Assembly: GCF_009708005.2 (NCBI RefSeq)
Contig: NZ_CP052757.1
Location: 3,534,001-3,598,000 of the forward strand
Direction: 5' to 3'
Length of the DNA: 64,000 nt
Source of the DNA: Cellulosimicrobium protaetiae
Lineage (GTDB): Bacteria > Actinomycetota > Actinomycetes > Actinomycetales > Cellulomonadaceae
Part shown: positions 9,652 to 19,484 of the stretch, piece by piece
Layout of the letters: each line of letters opens with the position of its first letter
Position numbering within the stretch: position 1 is the stretch's first letter
Made by a program: the position numbers and the translations under genes
The notes under the pieces: model-generated
The model's input: the letters and a program-made list of their open reading frames with translations, nothing else
Database searches by the model: none
Told to the model about the DNA's origin: nothing

Positions 9652-10995
9652 GTGACCGCCCCGCTCCCCCTGCCCGACGACGCGCCGCGGCCGGGCACGC
9701 GGTCCCCCCGGCCCGGGGACCGCGGCCCGCTGCCGGCGCGCGCGCTCGAGACGAGCGCGGACCACCCGTGGCCGGTGCGGCTCCTCTCGCGCAAGATCGA
9801 GCAGTACGTGGACCGGATGGCACCCGTCTGGGTCGAGGGGCAGGTCGTGCAGCTCAACCGCCGCCCGGGAACGTCGACCGCGTTCCTCACGCTGCGCGAC
9901 ACCGACCTGGACATGTCGCTGCCCGTCTCCGCGGCCACCCGCGTGCTCGACGGGACGCCTCTCGAGGAGGGGGCGCACGTCGTCGTGCACGCCAAGCCGG
10001 TCTTCTGGACGCGGCGCGGCACGCTCCAGCTCCAGGCGCGCGAGATCCGGCCGGTGGGCGTGGGCGACCTGCTCGCGCGCATCGAGCACCTCAAGCGCGT
10101 GCTCGCCGCCGAGGGCCTGTTCGACACCGACCGCAAGCGCCCGCTGCCGTTCCTGCCGCAGGTCGTCGGTCTGGTGTGCGGGCGCGAGTCCAAGGCGGAG
10201 CACGACGTCGTGGTGAACGCGCGCGCCCGCTGGCCCCAGGTCCGCTTCGAGATCCGCGAGGTCGCCGTCCAGGGCGCGCACGCCGTCCAGCAGGTGGGTG
10301 ACGCGATCCGGGCGCTCGACGCCGACCCGGACGTCGAGGTGATCGTCGTGGCACGCGGCGGCGGAGCCGTGGAGGACCTCTTGCCGTTCTCGAACGAGGC
10401 GCTCGTCCGGGTGGCGGCGGCGTGCCGCACCCCGCTCGTGAGCGCGATCGGGCACGAGACGGACAGCCCGCTCCTCGACCTCGTGGCCGACTACCGCGCC
10501 TCGACCCCGACGGCCGCAGCGAAGCGCGTCGTCCCGGACGTCGCGGAGGAGCGGGCGCGGGTGACGCAGGGCCGCCACCGCCTGCGGGCCGCGATCGCGG
10601 GGCGGGTGGCGCGCGAGCAGGCCGGGCTCGACGGTCTCCGCTCGCGTCCGGTGCTCGCCGCGCCGGGCACGATGCTCACCGACCGGGCCGAGCGCGTGGC
10701 CGCGCTGCGGGACCGTGCGCGACGCGCTCTCGACACGCGCCTCGTGCGCGCCTCCGGCGAGGTGGGGCGGCTGGAGGCGCAGGTCCGGGCGCTCTCGCCG
10801 GCGTCGACGCTCGACCGGGGGTACGCGGTCGTGCAGCGCGCGGACGGGCACGTCGTCCGCTCCCCCGACGACGTCGCGGCGGACGACCTCCTGCTCGTGC
10901 GGCTCGCACGCGGCACGCTCGACGCGCGTGCGACCGGGTCGCACGCCGAGGGGCGCGCCGAGAACCGGCCCGACACCGCCGAGGGCGCCTCGTGA
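9652..10995 (+). CDS. xseA: Exodeoxyribonuclease VII large subunit
   Basis: Catalytic large subunit of exonuclease VII, which degrades single-stranded DNA from both ends. 447 residues from the GTG at 9652. An N-terminal OB fold (about residues 30-130, with the WVEGQVVQLNRRPG block) is followed by the XseA catalytic domain with VARGGGAVEDLLPF, the SAIGHETD block and a coiled-coil region, ending with the family ALSPASTLDRGYAVV segment. xseB follows 82 bases downstream. An upstream in-frame start exists, but the GTG after CAGGCTGGACCC fits the local leaderless pattern better. Confidence 0.96.
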   Translation: MTAPLPLPDDAPRPGTRSPRPGDRGPLPARALETSADHPWPVRLLSRKIEQYVDRMAPVWVEGQVVQLNRRPGTSTAFLTLRDTDLDMSLPVSAATRVLDGTPLEEGAHVVVHAKPVFWTRRGTLQLQAREIRPVGVGDLLARIEHLKRVLAAEGLFDTDRKRPLPFLPQVVGLVCGRESKAEHDVVVNARARWPQVRFEIREVAVQGAHAVQQVGDAIRALDADPDVEVIVVARGGGAVEDLLPFSNEALVRVAAACRTPLVSAIGHETDSPLLDLVADYRASTPTAAAKRVVPDVAEERARVTQGRHRLRAAIAGRVAREQAGLDGLRSRPVLAAPGTMLTDRAERVAALRDRARRALDTRLVRASGEVGRLEAQVRALSPASTLDRGYAVVQRADGHVVRSPDDVAADDLLLVRLARGTLDARATGSHAEGRAENRPDTAEGAS

Positions 10996-11077
10996 GGCGG
11001 CAGCCCGGTGACCGTCCGGCGTCCGCTCCGCGGACGACGTGTCCGACCATGACGCACAGATGGGGTTGAATACTGCC

Positions 11078-11362
11078 GTGACTTCCTTTGACAACGCTGT
11101 CACGCCCGACGTCGCGACGCTGTCCTACGAGCAGGCGCGCGACGAGCTCGTGCAGGTCGTCGCCCGGCTCGAGGCCGGCGGCGAGCCGCTCGAGGCGTCG
11201 CTCGCGCTCTGGGAACGCGGCGAGGCGCTGGCCGCCCGCTGCCAGGAGTGGCTCGACGGCGCCCGCGCCCGGCTCGACGCCGCCCGCGCCCAGGACGCTC
11301 CGAGCGCGCCCGGCGGAGATCCCGACGACAACCCCGACGACCCCACCGGAGACGACCGATGA
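11078..11362 (+). CDS. xseB: Exodeoxyribonuclease VII small subunit
   Basis: Small subunit of exonuclease VII, 94 residues if the GTG at 11078 is used. The core is the typical three-helix XseB segment, [20 protein letters not shown] through [18 protein letters not shown], with an acidic Pro/Asp tail. A longer version from the ATG at 11039 or 11049 is possible; no Shine-Dalgarno sequence decides between them. Its stop overlaps the start of the next gene (ATGA at 11359-11362). Confidence 0.92.
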   Translation: MTSFDNAVTPDVATLSYEQARDELVQVVARLEAGGEPLEASLALWERGEALAARCQEWLDGARARLDAARAQDAPSAPGGDPDDNPDDPTGDDR

Positions 11363-12324
11363 GCACCAGCCCCGCCGCGCCCGCGACCGACGGCACCCCC
11401 GAGACCGAGGAGCACGTGCTCGTCGTCGGCGAAGCGTTGATCGACGTCGTGCACCGCGCCGACGGCAGCGTCGACGAGCACCCCGGCGGCAGCCTCGCGA
11501 ACGTCGCCCTCACGCTCGGGCGCCTCGGGCGCGACGCGCGCCTGGCCACCTGGCTCGGCGAGGACGCGCGCGGTGAGGTCGTCCGGGCCTGGCTCGACGA
11601 CTCCGCGGTGACCCTCACCCCGGGCAGCACCGAAGCGGGCTCCACGAGCGTCGCCACGGCCCACCTCGACGCCCACGGCGCCGCGACCTACGAGTTCGAC
11701 CTCGAGTGGCGCGTCCCCGCCGGCACCGCCGCCGGCCACGGCACGCTCGCCGTGCACACCGGCTCGATCGCCGCCGTCCTGGAGCCCGGCGCCTCCGGCG
11801 TGCGCGCGCTCGTCGCCGCCGCCCGCGCCACGGCCACCATCACCTACGACCCCAACGCGCGACCCGCCCTCATGGGCGACCCCGCCGACGCCCGCACCCG
11901 GATCGAGACGCTCGTCGCGCTCGCCGACGTCGTCAAGGTCAGCGACGAGGACCTCACCTGGCTCGCCCCCGGCACCGACCCGGCCGACGTCGCGCGCACC
12001 TGGCTCACGCTCGGCCCCGCACTCGTCGTCGTCACCTACGGCGGCGAGGGCGCCCTCGCGATCACCGCCACCGGCGAGCAGCGCGTCACCGCCCCCCGCG
12101 TGGAGGTCGTCGACACCGTCGGCGCGGGCGACTCCTTCATGGGCGCGCTCCTCGACGGGCTCTGGGACGCGGGCCTCCTCGGCGCCGACCGCCGTGACAC
12201 CCTGCGCGCGATCGACCCGGACACGCTCACCACCCTGCTCGAACGCTGCGCCGCCGTCGCCGCCGTCACCGTCTCGCGCGCCGGCGCCAACCCGCCCCGC
12301 CGCGCGGAGCTCGCGTCCGCCTGA
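11359..12324 (+). CDS. PfkB-family carbohydrate kinase
   Basis: Ribokinase-fold sugar kinase, probably fructokinase-like, 321 residues. It begins its core with [12 protein letters not shown] and the GG-containing first PfkB signature ([16 protein letters not shown]); the second signature with catalytic Asp, [14 protein letters not shown], sits at about 252-265. It overlaps xseB by four bases, so it is co-transcribed with the exonuclease although functionally unrelated. It converges on the sugar ABC transporter ATPase, which hints at, but does not prove, a shared sugar. Exact substrate unknown. Confidence 0.9.
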   Translation: MSTSPAAPATDGTPETEEHVLVVGEALIDVVHRADGSVDEHPGGSLANVALTLGRLGRDARLATWLGEDARGEVVRAWLDDSAVTLTPGSTEAGSTSVATAHLDAHGAATYEFDLEWRVPAGTAAGHGTLAVHTGSIAAVLEPGASGVRALVAAARATATITYDPNARPALMGDPADARTRIETLVALADVVKVSDEDLTWLAPGTDPADVARTWLTLGPALVVVTYGGEGALAITATGEQRVTAPRVEVVDTVGAGDSFMGALLDGLWDAGLLGADRRDTLRAIDPDTLTTLLERCAAVAAVTVSRAGANPPRRAELASA

Positions 12325-12344
12325 GCCGGTGTCCGGGCACGCCT

Positions 12345-12374
12345 CGGCCGCCCGGGTGTGCACCCGGGCGGCCG
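12345..12374. terminator. Bidirectional terminator hairpin between kinase and ABC ATPase genes
   Basis: Perfect 13-bp stem (12345-12357 with 12362-12374) closed by loop GTGC, in the 59-base gap between two convergent stop codons. Confidence 0.7.
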
Positions 12375-12383
12375 GCGCCTCCG

Positions 12384-13637
12384 TCAGACCTGCGCGTCCT
12401 GCTTCTGCGCGCGCTCGAGAGACCGCTTGCGGTCCTCGGCGTTCTCCTCCTCGATCCGGTCGGCCTCGGCGTCGTCGCGCGTGAGGTTCTCGCTCGTCTC
12501 CGGGTCGAAGATCATCATCTTCGTCGGGTCGAACCACAGCTCCGTCGTGTCGCCGTCACGGACCCGTGACGCGGAGTCGAGGGCGACGACGAACTGGGTG
12601 CGCAGGCCCTCGCCGTCGAGCTCGCGGTCCAGCTCCTCGAGCTGGCCCTTGACCGACTCGTGCATGTCGAACGGCACGTACGCGTAGAGCTCGGCTCCGA
12701 GCCACTCGGTGACGTCGATCTGGATCTCGAAGGTGTGCCCGCGGTCCTTCTTGGACGGGTCGACGAGCCGCGCGTCCTCGAAGTGCTCGGGCCGCAGGCC
12801 CACGATGACCAGGCCGCGGTCGCCCACGACCGACGCGACGTTCTCCGGCATGTCGAACTCCCCGAACGGGAGCGTGATCCGCCCGCCCGACACCTCGCCC
12901 GGCAGGAAGTTCATGGGCGGCGTGCCGATGAACCCCGCGACGAACAGGTTGACGGGCTGCTCGTAGAGCCCGCGCGGGCTCGCGACCTGCTGGAGCACGC
13001 CGCGGCGCAGCACGGCGACGCGGTCGCCGAGCGTCATGGCCTCGGTCTGGTCGTGGGTGACGTAGACGGTCGTCGTGCCGAGGCGACGCTGGAGGCGCGC
13101 GATCTCCGTGCGCGTCTGCCCGCGCAGCTTGGCGTCGAGGTTGGACAGCGGCTCGTCGAAGAGGAAGGCCTTCGCGTCGCGCACGATCGCGCGCCCCATC
13201 GCGACGCGCTGGCGCTGCCCGCCCGACAGGTTCGCGGGCTTGCGGTCCAGGTGCTCGCGCAGGTCGAGCATGTCGGCTGCCCGCTCGACCTTCTCGCGGA
13301 TCTCGGCCTCGCTGTGCTTGCCCTTCGCGAGGCGCAGCGGGAACGCGATGTTCTCCGCGACCGTGAGGTGCGGGTAGAGCGCGTAGTTCTGGAACACCAT
13401 CGCGAGGTCGCGCTCGCGCGGCGCCTTCTCGTTGACGCGCGTGCCGTCGATGTCGAGCTCGCCCGAGGTGATGTCCTCGAGCCCGACGATCATGCGCAGG
13501 ACCGTCGACTTCCCCGAGCCGGAGGGGCCGACGAGGATGACGAACTCGCCGTCGGCGATGTCGAGGTTCACGCGGTCCACCGCGAGGAACCCGTCGCCGT
13601 AGCGCTTGACGATGTCCTTCAGGGTGATCGACGCCAT
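12384..13637 (-). CDS. Carbohydrate ABC importer ATPase (UgpC/MsmX/SugC type)
   Basis: ATPase of a CUT1-family sugar importer, 417 residues. Walker A GPSGSGKST at 37-45, Q-loop in the QNYALYPHLT block, signature LSGGQRQRV, Walker B FLFDEP, H-loop YVTHD, then the C-terminal OB/TOBE regulatory domains (GLRPEHF). The tail is unusually long and charged (EEENAEDRKRSLERAQK). It is the last gene of the binding protein, permease, permease, ATPase set, separated from the second permease by 118 bases. The order equals lpqY-sugA-sugB-sugC of mycobacteria. Confidence 0.94.
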   Translation of the reverse strand: MASITLKDIVKRYGDGFLAVDRVNLDIADGEFVILVGPSGSGKSTVLRMIVGLEDITSGELDIDGTRVNEKAPRERDLAMVFQNYALYPHLTVAENIAFPLRLAKGKHSEAEIREKVERAADMLDLREHLDRKPANLSGGQRQRVAMGRAIVRDAKAFLFDEPLSNLDAKLRGQTRTEIARLQRRLGTTTVYVTHDQTEAMTLGDRVAVLRRGVLQQVASPRGLYEQPVNLFVAGFIGTPPMNFLPGEVSGGRITLPFGEFDMPENVASVVGDRGLVIVGLRPEHFEDARLVDPSKKDRGHTFEIQIDVTEWLGAELYAYVPFDMHESVKGQLEELDRELDGEGLRTQFVVALDSASRVRDGDTTELWFDPTKMMIFDPETSENLTRDDAEADRIEEENAEDRKRSLERAQKQDAQV

Positions 13638-13755
13638 CAGCTCTCTCCTCGGGTTCGGCGTGCGGCACGGTGCCCGACGGCGCGGGCGGGGCGCGGCGGT
13701 GCCGCGGCGGGCTGCGGGATCGGCTGCCGGGTGGTCGCCCGGCGATCGGTCGTGC

Positions 13756-14607
13756 TCATCCCTTCACCGCCCCCTGGGTCAGGCCGGAGACGATCTGACG
13801 CTGGAAGAGCACGACCAGCACCACGACCGGGATCGTCACGACGACGGCCGCCGCGGAGATCGCGCCGGTCGGCTCCTCGAAGTACGACGCGCCGGTGAAG
13901 AACGCCAGCGCGGCCGGGACCGGGCGGGCCGCGCTCGTCGACGTGAGCGAGATGCCGTAGACGAAGTCGTTCCAGGCGATGAAGAACGCGATGAGCGCCG
14001 TCGTGAAGACGCCGGGCGCCGCGAGCGGGACGATCGCCTTGCGGAACGCCTGCCACGGCGTCGCGCCGTCGACCTGGGCGGCCTGCTCGAGCTCCCACGG
14101 GATCTGCCGGAAGAACGCGGCGAGCGTCCAGATGGAGATCGGGAGCGTGAGCGAGAGGTACGGGATGATGAGGCCGATCCACGTGTCGTACAGGCCGATG
14201 TTGCGCCACAGGTTGAACAGCGGCGTGACGATCGAGACGACCGGGAAGATCGAGACGCCGAGCGCCGTCGTGAGGATGAGGCGCTTGCCCGGGAAGTTCA
14301 GGCGCGCGATCGCGTACGCGCACAGCGTCGCGAGCACGACGGCGATGACCGTCGCGATGAGCGAGATGCCGATGGAGTTGCGCAGCGCGGAGAGGAACAG
14401 CTCTTGCGCCGAGCCGCCCGTGGCGAGGATCTGCTCGTAGTTGTCGGTGCTCCACCGCGGCGGGAGGAACGTGCCGGAGTTGATGTCGCTGGGACCCTTG
14501 AAGCTCGTCATGAAGATCGACACCACGGGGAACAGCGACCCGACGAGGACGACGACCGTGATGACGGCCCACCAGATCTTGGCCCGGGTGCTGAGGACGC
14601 TGCCCAT
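13756..14607 (-). CDS. Carbohydrate ABC importer permease 2 (MalG/SugB type)
   Basis: Inner-membrane permease of the same sugar importer, 283 residues, about six helices. The EAA loop contacting the ATPase is visible as EQAAQVDGATPWQAFRKAIVPLAAPG. The ATG overlaps the stop of the upstream permease gene by one base (TGATG), so expression is coupled. Ends with QIVSGLTQGAVKG, a typical CUT1 permease end. Confidence 0.94.
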   Translation of the reverse strand: MGSVLSTRAKIWWAVITVVVLVGSLFPVVSIFMTSFKGPSDINSGTFLPPRWSTDNYEQILATGGSAQELFLSALRNSIGISLIATVIAVVLATLCAYAIARLNFPGKRLILTTALGVSIFPVVSIVTPLFNLWRNIGLYDTWIGLIIPYLSLTLPISIWTLAAFFRQIPWELEQAAQVDGATPWQAFRKAIVPLAAPGVFTTALIAFFIAWNDFVYGISLTSTSAARPVPAALAFFTGASYFEEPTGAISAAAVVVTIPVVVLVVLFQRQIVSGLTQGAVKG

Positions 14608-15674
14608 CACTTCTCCCCCCTCGCGCCGGCGAGATCCACCTTGAAGAGCTTGATCGCGACGAAGCAGATGAGCACGACGCACAGGAACAGCAGCACGGAG
14701 ATCGCCGAGCCCATGCCGATCTGGAGCTGGCCGATCGAGGTCCGGTACGCGAGCAGCGAGAGCACCTCGGTCCCGTTGGCGCCGTTCGTCATGATGAAGA
14801 CGTTGTCGAAGATGCGGAACGCGTCGAGGGCACGGAACAGGACGGCGACCATGATCGCGGCCTTCATGTTCGGGACGATGACGCGCGTGAAGCGCTGCCA
14901 GGCCGTCGCGCCGTCGACCTTCGCGGCCTCCTCGAGGTCGCCGGGCACCTGCGCGAGGCCGGCGAGGAGCAGGAGCGAGATGAACGGGGTCGTCTTCCAG
15001 ACCTCGGACGCGATGATGACGAACAGGCTCGTGCCCTGCTGGGCGAACCAGTTGAGGTCGGGGCCGATGCCGGGGACCCAGTCGAACCAGTGGTTGACAT
15101 ACCCGGACGTGATGTCGAACGCGTAGAACCACGCGAACGCCGAGACGACCGTGATGATCCCGTACGGCACGAGGATCGCCGTACGCAGGAGCCCGCGCAG
15201 GCGCTTGATCGCGCGGTGCATGACGAGCGCGAGCGCGAAGCCGAGGACGAGCTCGATGGCGACGGTGATGACGGTGATGAGCAGGGTGACCCACAGGGCC
15301 TTCCACCACACCGGGTCCGAGAGGATCACGAGGTAGTTGTTGAGCCCCACGAACGCCCGGTCGTCCGGGGCGGTGAGCTTGTAGTTGAAGAGCGAGTCGT
15401 AGACCGCCTGGAGGATCGGGTAGAGCGTCACGGCGAGCATGACGACGAACGCCGGCCCGGCGAGGTACCAGCCGAGGCGCGCCTCGGCGCGGGCGCGGTC
15501 GCTGCGCGCGGCCTTCGCGGCGGCGTCGGGCGCGCCGCGCGGGTCGGTGCCCGTCCCGGCGCGGGACTCGGCGCGGGTCGTGGCCCCGCGGCGGGTGGGC
15601 GCGTCCTCGGAGGCGGTCGGGGGCGCGGCGTGCCGGCCACGCGGCGCGGGCTCGGCGGGGGGTCCGGCGTTCAC
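14607..15674 (-). CDS. Carbohydrate ABC importer permease 1 (MalF/SugA type)
   Basis: Partner permease, 355 residues from the GTG at 15674, which overlaps the binding-protein stop (GTGA). A Pro/Arg-rich cytoplasmic N-terminus of about 65 residues precedes six helices, the first in GWYLAGPAFVVMLAVTLYPI. The EAA loop is EEAAKVDGATAWQRFTRVIVPNM. An internal methionine would shorten the N-terminus, but the coupled GTG is the better choice. Confidence 0.92.
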   Translation of the reverse strand: MNAGPPAEPAPRGRHAAPPTASEDAPTRRGATTRAESRAGTGTDPRGAPDAAAKAARSDRARAEARLGWYLAGPAFVVMLAVTLYPILQAVYDSLFNYKLTAPDDRAFVGLNNYLVILSDPVWWKALWVTLLITVITVAIELVLGFALALVMHRAIKRLRGLLRTAILVPYGIITVVSAFAWFYAFDITSGYVNHWFDWVPGIGPDLNWFAQQGTSLFVIIASEVWKTTPFISLLLLAGLAQVPGDLEEAAKVDGATAWQRFTRVIVPNMKAAIMVAVLFRALDAFRIFDNVFIMTNGANGTEVLSLLAYRTSIGQLQIGMGSAISVLLFLCVVLICFVAIKLFKVDLAGARGEK

Positions 15675-16963
15675 AGGAGTCGCTCCCCTCGCAGGACGGC
15701 GGTGATGAAGTCGGTGGACTGCTGCGGCGTCGTGTCGGGGTCGACGTCGGCGGGCGGGTACCAGGTCTGCTGGAGGCCGGTGGAGACCTCGTTGTAGAAC
15801 GGGGTCTGCGGCCGCGGGGCCGCCTGGTCGAGCGAGTCGCGGATGACGTCGTACATCGGGAACGCCTCCTGGACGTCCGGGTCCTCGTACGCCTGGGTGC
15901 TCGCCGCCGGGTTCCCGTTGGTCACGAAGTACTCGGCCTGGTTCTCGGGGCTGACGATGCACTGCGCCGCCTCGTACGCGAGGTCGGTGTGCTTGCCGAA
16001 CGCGCCGATGCCGAGCGAGATGCCGCCGTAGGGCGGGCGCGCGTCCTCGCCCTCGGTCGTCTGCGGGTAGAGCGCCCAGCCGATGTCGTCGAGCAAGGAC
16101 TGGTCGAGCGACCCCGCGTCGACGGCGCCCTGGGTGGAGGACCAGACGAACGGCCAGTTGACCATGAACGAGCCGCGGTCGCCCTGGAACTTGGTGAGGG
16201 ACGCGGGCTCGTCCTCGCTCGGGAGTCCCGGGCCGCCGACGCCGGACGTCCCGATCTCGCCGATGATGGTCGCGGCCGCCTTGCCCGCGTCGGTGTCGAG
16301 GCCGAGCTCCACCTCGTCCGCCGGCGCCTCCGGGTTCTCGAGGATGTGCCCGCCCGCGCCCTCGACGAGCGCGTTGATCCACACCGTGAGCGACTCGGCC
16401 TTGGCGCCCTGGACGGCGAGGAGCTTGTCCTGGTCCTGCGCGGCCTGCATGATCTGGTCCCACGTGACCGGCTGTGTCATGTCGAGCCCTGCGGCCTCGG
16501 CGACCGACTTGCGGTACCAGAGGAGCTGCGTGTTGGCCCAGAACGGGATGGCGACCAGCTCGTCCTTCCACGTCGACGCGTCGATCGCACCCTGCACGAC
16601 GTCCTGCGTCGTCGCGTCGGCGACGTCGTCGGGCACCGGGGCGAGGAAGTCGGCCTCCGCGAACTCGGCGATGAACACCGGGTCGAGGCTCATGATGTCG
16701 ATCGAGGAGTCCTTCGCCGCGAGGCGGCGGGCGAGCTGTTCGCGCTGCGACGCGGCGTCGCGCGGCAGGAGCTCGGTCTGGATCCGGTACGCGCCGTCCG
16801 CAGCCTCCGTGCACGACGCGGCGATGTCGGCCTGGCCCCCGTTGTCCGGGTTGATGTACCACGTGAGCTCCGGCGTCCCGTCGTCGCCGGGCCCGCACGC
16901 GGCGAGCGGCGCCACGAGCCCCACGGCGACCAGGACGGCGAGCGCTCGGGTGCGTCGGCGCAC
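15671..16963 (-). CDS. Sugar-binding lipoprotein, LpqY-like (trehalose type)
   Basis: Extracytoplasmic binding lipoprotein for the sugar importer encoded downstream, 430 residues. Start taken at GTG 16963: GAGGGGAGCC precedes it and it yields a normal signal with lipobox LAAC (C23); an upstream ATG at 17014 would add 17 residues ahead of the signal. The mature part shares with mycobacterial LpqY, as I remember that sequence, the blocks QLARRLAAKD, DIMSLD, AEFAEADFL and NTQLLWYR. LpqY-SugABC imports trehalose. That specificity is inferred here; maltose-like sugars remain possible. Confidence 0.88.
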   Translation of the reverse strand: MRRRTRALAVLVAVGLVAPLAACGPGDDGTPELTWYINPDNGGQADIAASCTEAADGAYRIQTELLPRDAASQREQLARRLAAKDSSIDIMSLDPVFIAEFAEADFLAPVPDDVADATTQDVVQGAIDASTWKDELVAIPFWANTQLLWYRKSVAEAAGLDMTQPVTWDQIMQAAQDQDKLLAVQGAKAESLTVWINALVEGAGGHILENPEAPADEVELGLDTDAGKAAATIIGEIGTSGVGGPGLPSEDEPASLTKFQGDRGSFMVNWPFVWSSTQGAVDAGSLDQSLLDDIGWALYPQTTEGEDARPPYGGISLGIGAFGKHTDLAYEAAQCIVSPENQAEYFVTNGNPAASTQAYEDPDVQEAFPMYDVIRDSLDQAAPRPQTPFYNEVSTGLQQTWYPPADVDPDTTPQQSTDFITAVLRGERLL

Positions 16964-17079
16964 GTCGGCTCCCCTCGGTCGCGGCTCCCCGTCTCCGGGC
17001 GTGTCACCCTCCATGGCTACACCCCTCGGGCCCGGCCCGCCATGCGAACGGGCACGTCGCCGCCCTCTCGCGGTGCGCG

Positions 17080-17769
17080 ATGATGGAGGACATGACCTCT
17101 TCCGCTCCCGCCTCTCCCTCCCGTACGCTCACCCCCGCCGAGGCGTGGGCGACGCTGCGCGAGGGCAACGACCGCTTCGTCGCCGACGCCCTCCTGCATC
17201 CGTCGCAGGGTGCCGACCGTCGCCGGGAGACGTCCGCCGCGCAGCACCCGCACACGGTCCTGTTCGGCTGCTCCGACTCGCGCGTCGCGGCCGAGATCAT
17301 CTTCGACCAGGGTCTGGGCGACATGTTCGTCGTCCGGACCGCGGGGCACGTCGTGGACACCACGGTGATCGGCTCGATCGAGTACGGGGTGGACGTCCTG
17401 TCGGCCCCGCTCGTCGTCGTCCTCGGGCACGACTCGTGCGGCGCCGTGGGCGCCGCGGTGGAGACGCTGACGACCGGTGCCCAGGCGGACGGGTTCGTCC
17501 GGGCGGTCGTCGACCGGGTCATCCCGTCGATCGCGAAGATCACGGGGGCGGGGAACGGCTCGCTGGAGAACCTCGATCCCGCGGTGCTGCGTCGCGAGCA
17601 CGTCCGCAACACCGTCGACATGCTGCGCTCGTACTCCGTCGGGCTGGCCACGGCCGTCGCCGAGGGGCGCTGCGCCATCGTCGGTGTCGAGTACGACTTC
17701 GCCGAGGGGCGGGCGCACCTGGTCGAGGTCGTGGGCGACGTCGGCGAGGCGCCCGTCGCCGACGCCTGA
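17080..17769 (+). CDS. Beta-class carbonic anhydrase
   Basis: Zinc enzyme interconverting CO2 and bicarbonate, 229 residues if the first ATG (17080) is used. Zinc ligands C64, H117 and C120 and the Asp-Arg dyad D66/R68 (GCSDSR) are present. ATGs at 17083 and 17092 are equally possible starts; GGAGGA sits only one base before the last of these, too close to act as its ribosome binding site. It diverges from the sugar transporter and precedes fumC by about 100 bases. Confidence 0.93.
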   Translation: MMEDMTSSAPASPSRTLTPAEAWATLREGNDRFVADALLHPSQGADRRRETSAAQHPHTVLFGCSDSRVAAEIIFDQGLGDMFVVRTAGHVVDTTVIGSIEYGVDVLSAPLVVVLGHDSCGAVGAAVETLTTGAQADGFVRAVVDRVIPSIAKITGAGNGSLENLDPAVLRREHVRNTVDMLRSYSVGLATAVAEGRCAIVGVEYDFAEGRAHLVEVVGDVGEAPVADA

Positions 17770-17810
17770 GGCGCGAGCGACGCACCCGGGCGGGACACCT
17801 TCTGCGCCCC

Positions 17811-17828
17811 GCGTGACCTGGGTCACGC
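17811..17828. promoter_or_regulatory. Crp/GlxR-like palindrome upstream of fumC
   Basis: Perfect 18-bp palindrome GCGTGACCTGGGTCACGC, 41 bases before the fumC start. It fits the cAMP-receptor pattern TGTGA-N6-TCACA with one change per half (CGTGA-CCTGGG-TCACG). Comparable sites precede phoH and the PHB depolymerase. Confidence 0.5.
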
Positions 17829-17868
17829 GGGTTGCGGGAGGCCGTGCGCGGTGCGGCAGGATGGCCCC

Positions 17869-19314
17869 ATGACTGCATCTCCCGAGGCTTCCGGCGCCGC
17901 CGCCGGCGAGGCCGCACCGACGACCGAGTACCGCATCGAGCACGACACCATGGGCGAGGTGCGCGTCCCCGCGCAGGCGCTCTACCGCGCGCAGACGCAG
18001 CGCGCGGTCGAGAACTTCCCGATCTCCGGCACCCCGCTCGAGCGCGGCCACATCGAGGCCCTCGCGCGCGTGAAGAAGGCCGCGGCCCGGGCGAACGCCG
18101 AGCTCGGCGTGCTCGACGAGGACGTCGCCACCGCGATCGTCGCCGCGGCCGACGAGGTCGCGTCGGGCGCGCACGACGCGCACTTCCCGGTGGACGTCTA
18201 CCAGACGGGGTCCGGGACGTCGTCGAACATGAACACGAACGAGGTCCTCGCGACGCTCGCCACGCGCTCGCTCGGGCGCGACGTGCACCCGAACGACCAC
18301 GTCAACGCCTCGCAGTCGTCCAACGACGTCTTCCCCACGTCGGTGCACGTCGCCGCGACCGCGGGCGTCGTCCGCGACCTCGTGCCCGCGCTCGGCCACC
18401 TCGCCGAGGCGCTCGAGGCGAAGTCGGCGGAGTTCGCCACGGTCGTGAAGTCGGGCCGCACCCACCTCATGGACGCCACCCCGGTGACGCTCGGCCAGGA
18501 GTTCGGTGGCTACGCCGCCGCGATCCGCTACGGCATCGAGCGGCTGGAGTCGGCGCTCCCCCGCGCCGCGGAGGTCCCGCTCGGCGGCACCGCCGTCGGC
18601 ACCGGCATCAACACGCCGGCCGGGTTCCCGCAGCGCGTCATCGCGCTGCTCGTCGAGGACACGGGCCTGCCGCTCACCGAGGCCCGCGACCACTTCGAGG
18701 CCCAGTCCTCGCGCGACGGCCTCGTCGAGCTCTCCGGCGCGCTGCGCACCATCGCCGTGTCGCTCACCAAGATCTGCAACGACCTGCGCTGGATGGGCTC
18801 GGGCCCCAACACGGGCCTCGGCGAGATCTTCATCCCCGACCTGCAGCCGGGCAGCTCGATCATGCCGGGCAAGGTCAACCCCGTCGTCCCGGAGGCCGTG
18901 CTCATGGTCGCCGCGCGCGTGATCGGCAACGACGCGACCGTGGCGTGGGCCGGCGCGTCGGGCTCGTTCGAGCTCAACGTCCAGATCCCCGTCATCGCGC
19001 AGGGCGTCCTGGAGTCGATCCGCCTGCTCGCGAACGCGTCGCGCGTGCTCGCCGACAAGACGGTCACGGGCATCACCGCGAACGTCGAGCGGGCGCTCGC
19101 CCTCGCCGAGTCGTCGCCGTCGATCGTCACGCCGCTCAACCGCGTGATCGGCTACGAGGCCGCGGCGAAGGTCGCGAAGCACTCCGTCAAGGAGGGCCTC
19201 ACCGTCCGCCAGGCCGTGGTCGACCTCGGCTTCGTCGAGCGCGGCGAGGTCACCGAGGCGCAGCTCGACGACGCGCTCGACGTGCTGTCGATGACGCGCC
19301 CGCCGCAGGCCTGA
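17869..19314 (+). CDS. fumC: Class II fumarate hydratase
   Basis: TCA-cycle enzyme that hydrates fumarate to malate, 481 residues from the ATG at 17869. Family landmarks: [38 protein letters not shown], and the fumarase/aspartase signature [10 protein letters not shown] at about 328-337. An upstream in-frame ATG (17851) is less likely: CAGGAT lies just before 17869 in the leaderless layout. The gene ends in a repeat block and hairpin shared with the convergent phoH. Confidence 0.96.
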   Translation: MTASPEASGAAAGEAAPTTEYRIEHDTMGEVRVPAQALYRAQTQRAVENFPISGTPLERGHIEALARVKKAAARANAELGVLDEDVATAIVAAADEVASGAHDAHFPVDVYQTGSGTSSNMNTNEVLATLATRSLGRDVHPNDHVNASQSSNDVFPTSVHVAATAGVVRDLVPALGHLAEALEAKSAEFATVVKSGRTHLMDATPVTLGQEFGGYAAAIRYGIERLESALPRAAEVPLGGTAVGTGINTPAGFPQRVIALLVEDTGLPLTEARDHFEAQSSRDGLVELSGALRTIAVSLTKICNDLRWMGSGPNTGLGEIFIPDLQPGSSIMPGKVNPVVPEAVLMVAARVIGNDATVAWAGASGSFELNVQIPVIAQGVLESIRLLANASRVLADKTVTGITANVERALALAESSPSIVTPLNRVIGYEAAAKVAKHSVKEGLTVRQAVVDLGFVERGEVTEAQLDDALDVLSMTRPPQA

Positions 19315-19368
19315 CGTCGCGCCCGGCTCGGATCTGCCCTCCGACCTCGAGCCGACGAGAGAGAACCC

Positions 19369-19431
19369 CCGCTACCGCGAGGTAGAACCGTGGTACCGCG
19401 AAGTAGGACCCCGGTACCCCGAGATGGAACC
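19369..19431. repeat. 21-bp GAGGTAGAACCGTGG-type tandem repeat, three units (block 1)
   Basis: Three consecutive 21-bp units, beginning CTACCGCGAGGTAGAACC, GTACCGCGAAGTAGGACC and GTACCCCGAGATGGAACC. They lie between fumC and the terminator hairpin at 19442-19478. Same family as the blocks at 25629, 25987 and 50312; not coding. Confidence 0.75.
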
Positions 19432-19441
19432 GTGGTCGCCT

Positions 19442-19478
19442 GAGGGAGGGACCTGGTCATCGACCAGGTCCCTCCCTC
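19442..19478. terminator. 17-bp perfect hairpin between fumC and phoH
   Basis: Arms 19442-19458 and 19462-19478 are exact reverse complements with loop ATC. The hairpin is six bases from the phoH stop and downstream of fumC, so it can end both convergent transcripts. Confidence 0.8.
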
Positions 19479-19484
19479 GTCGGG

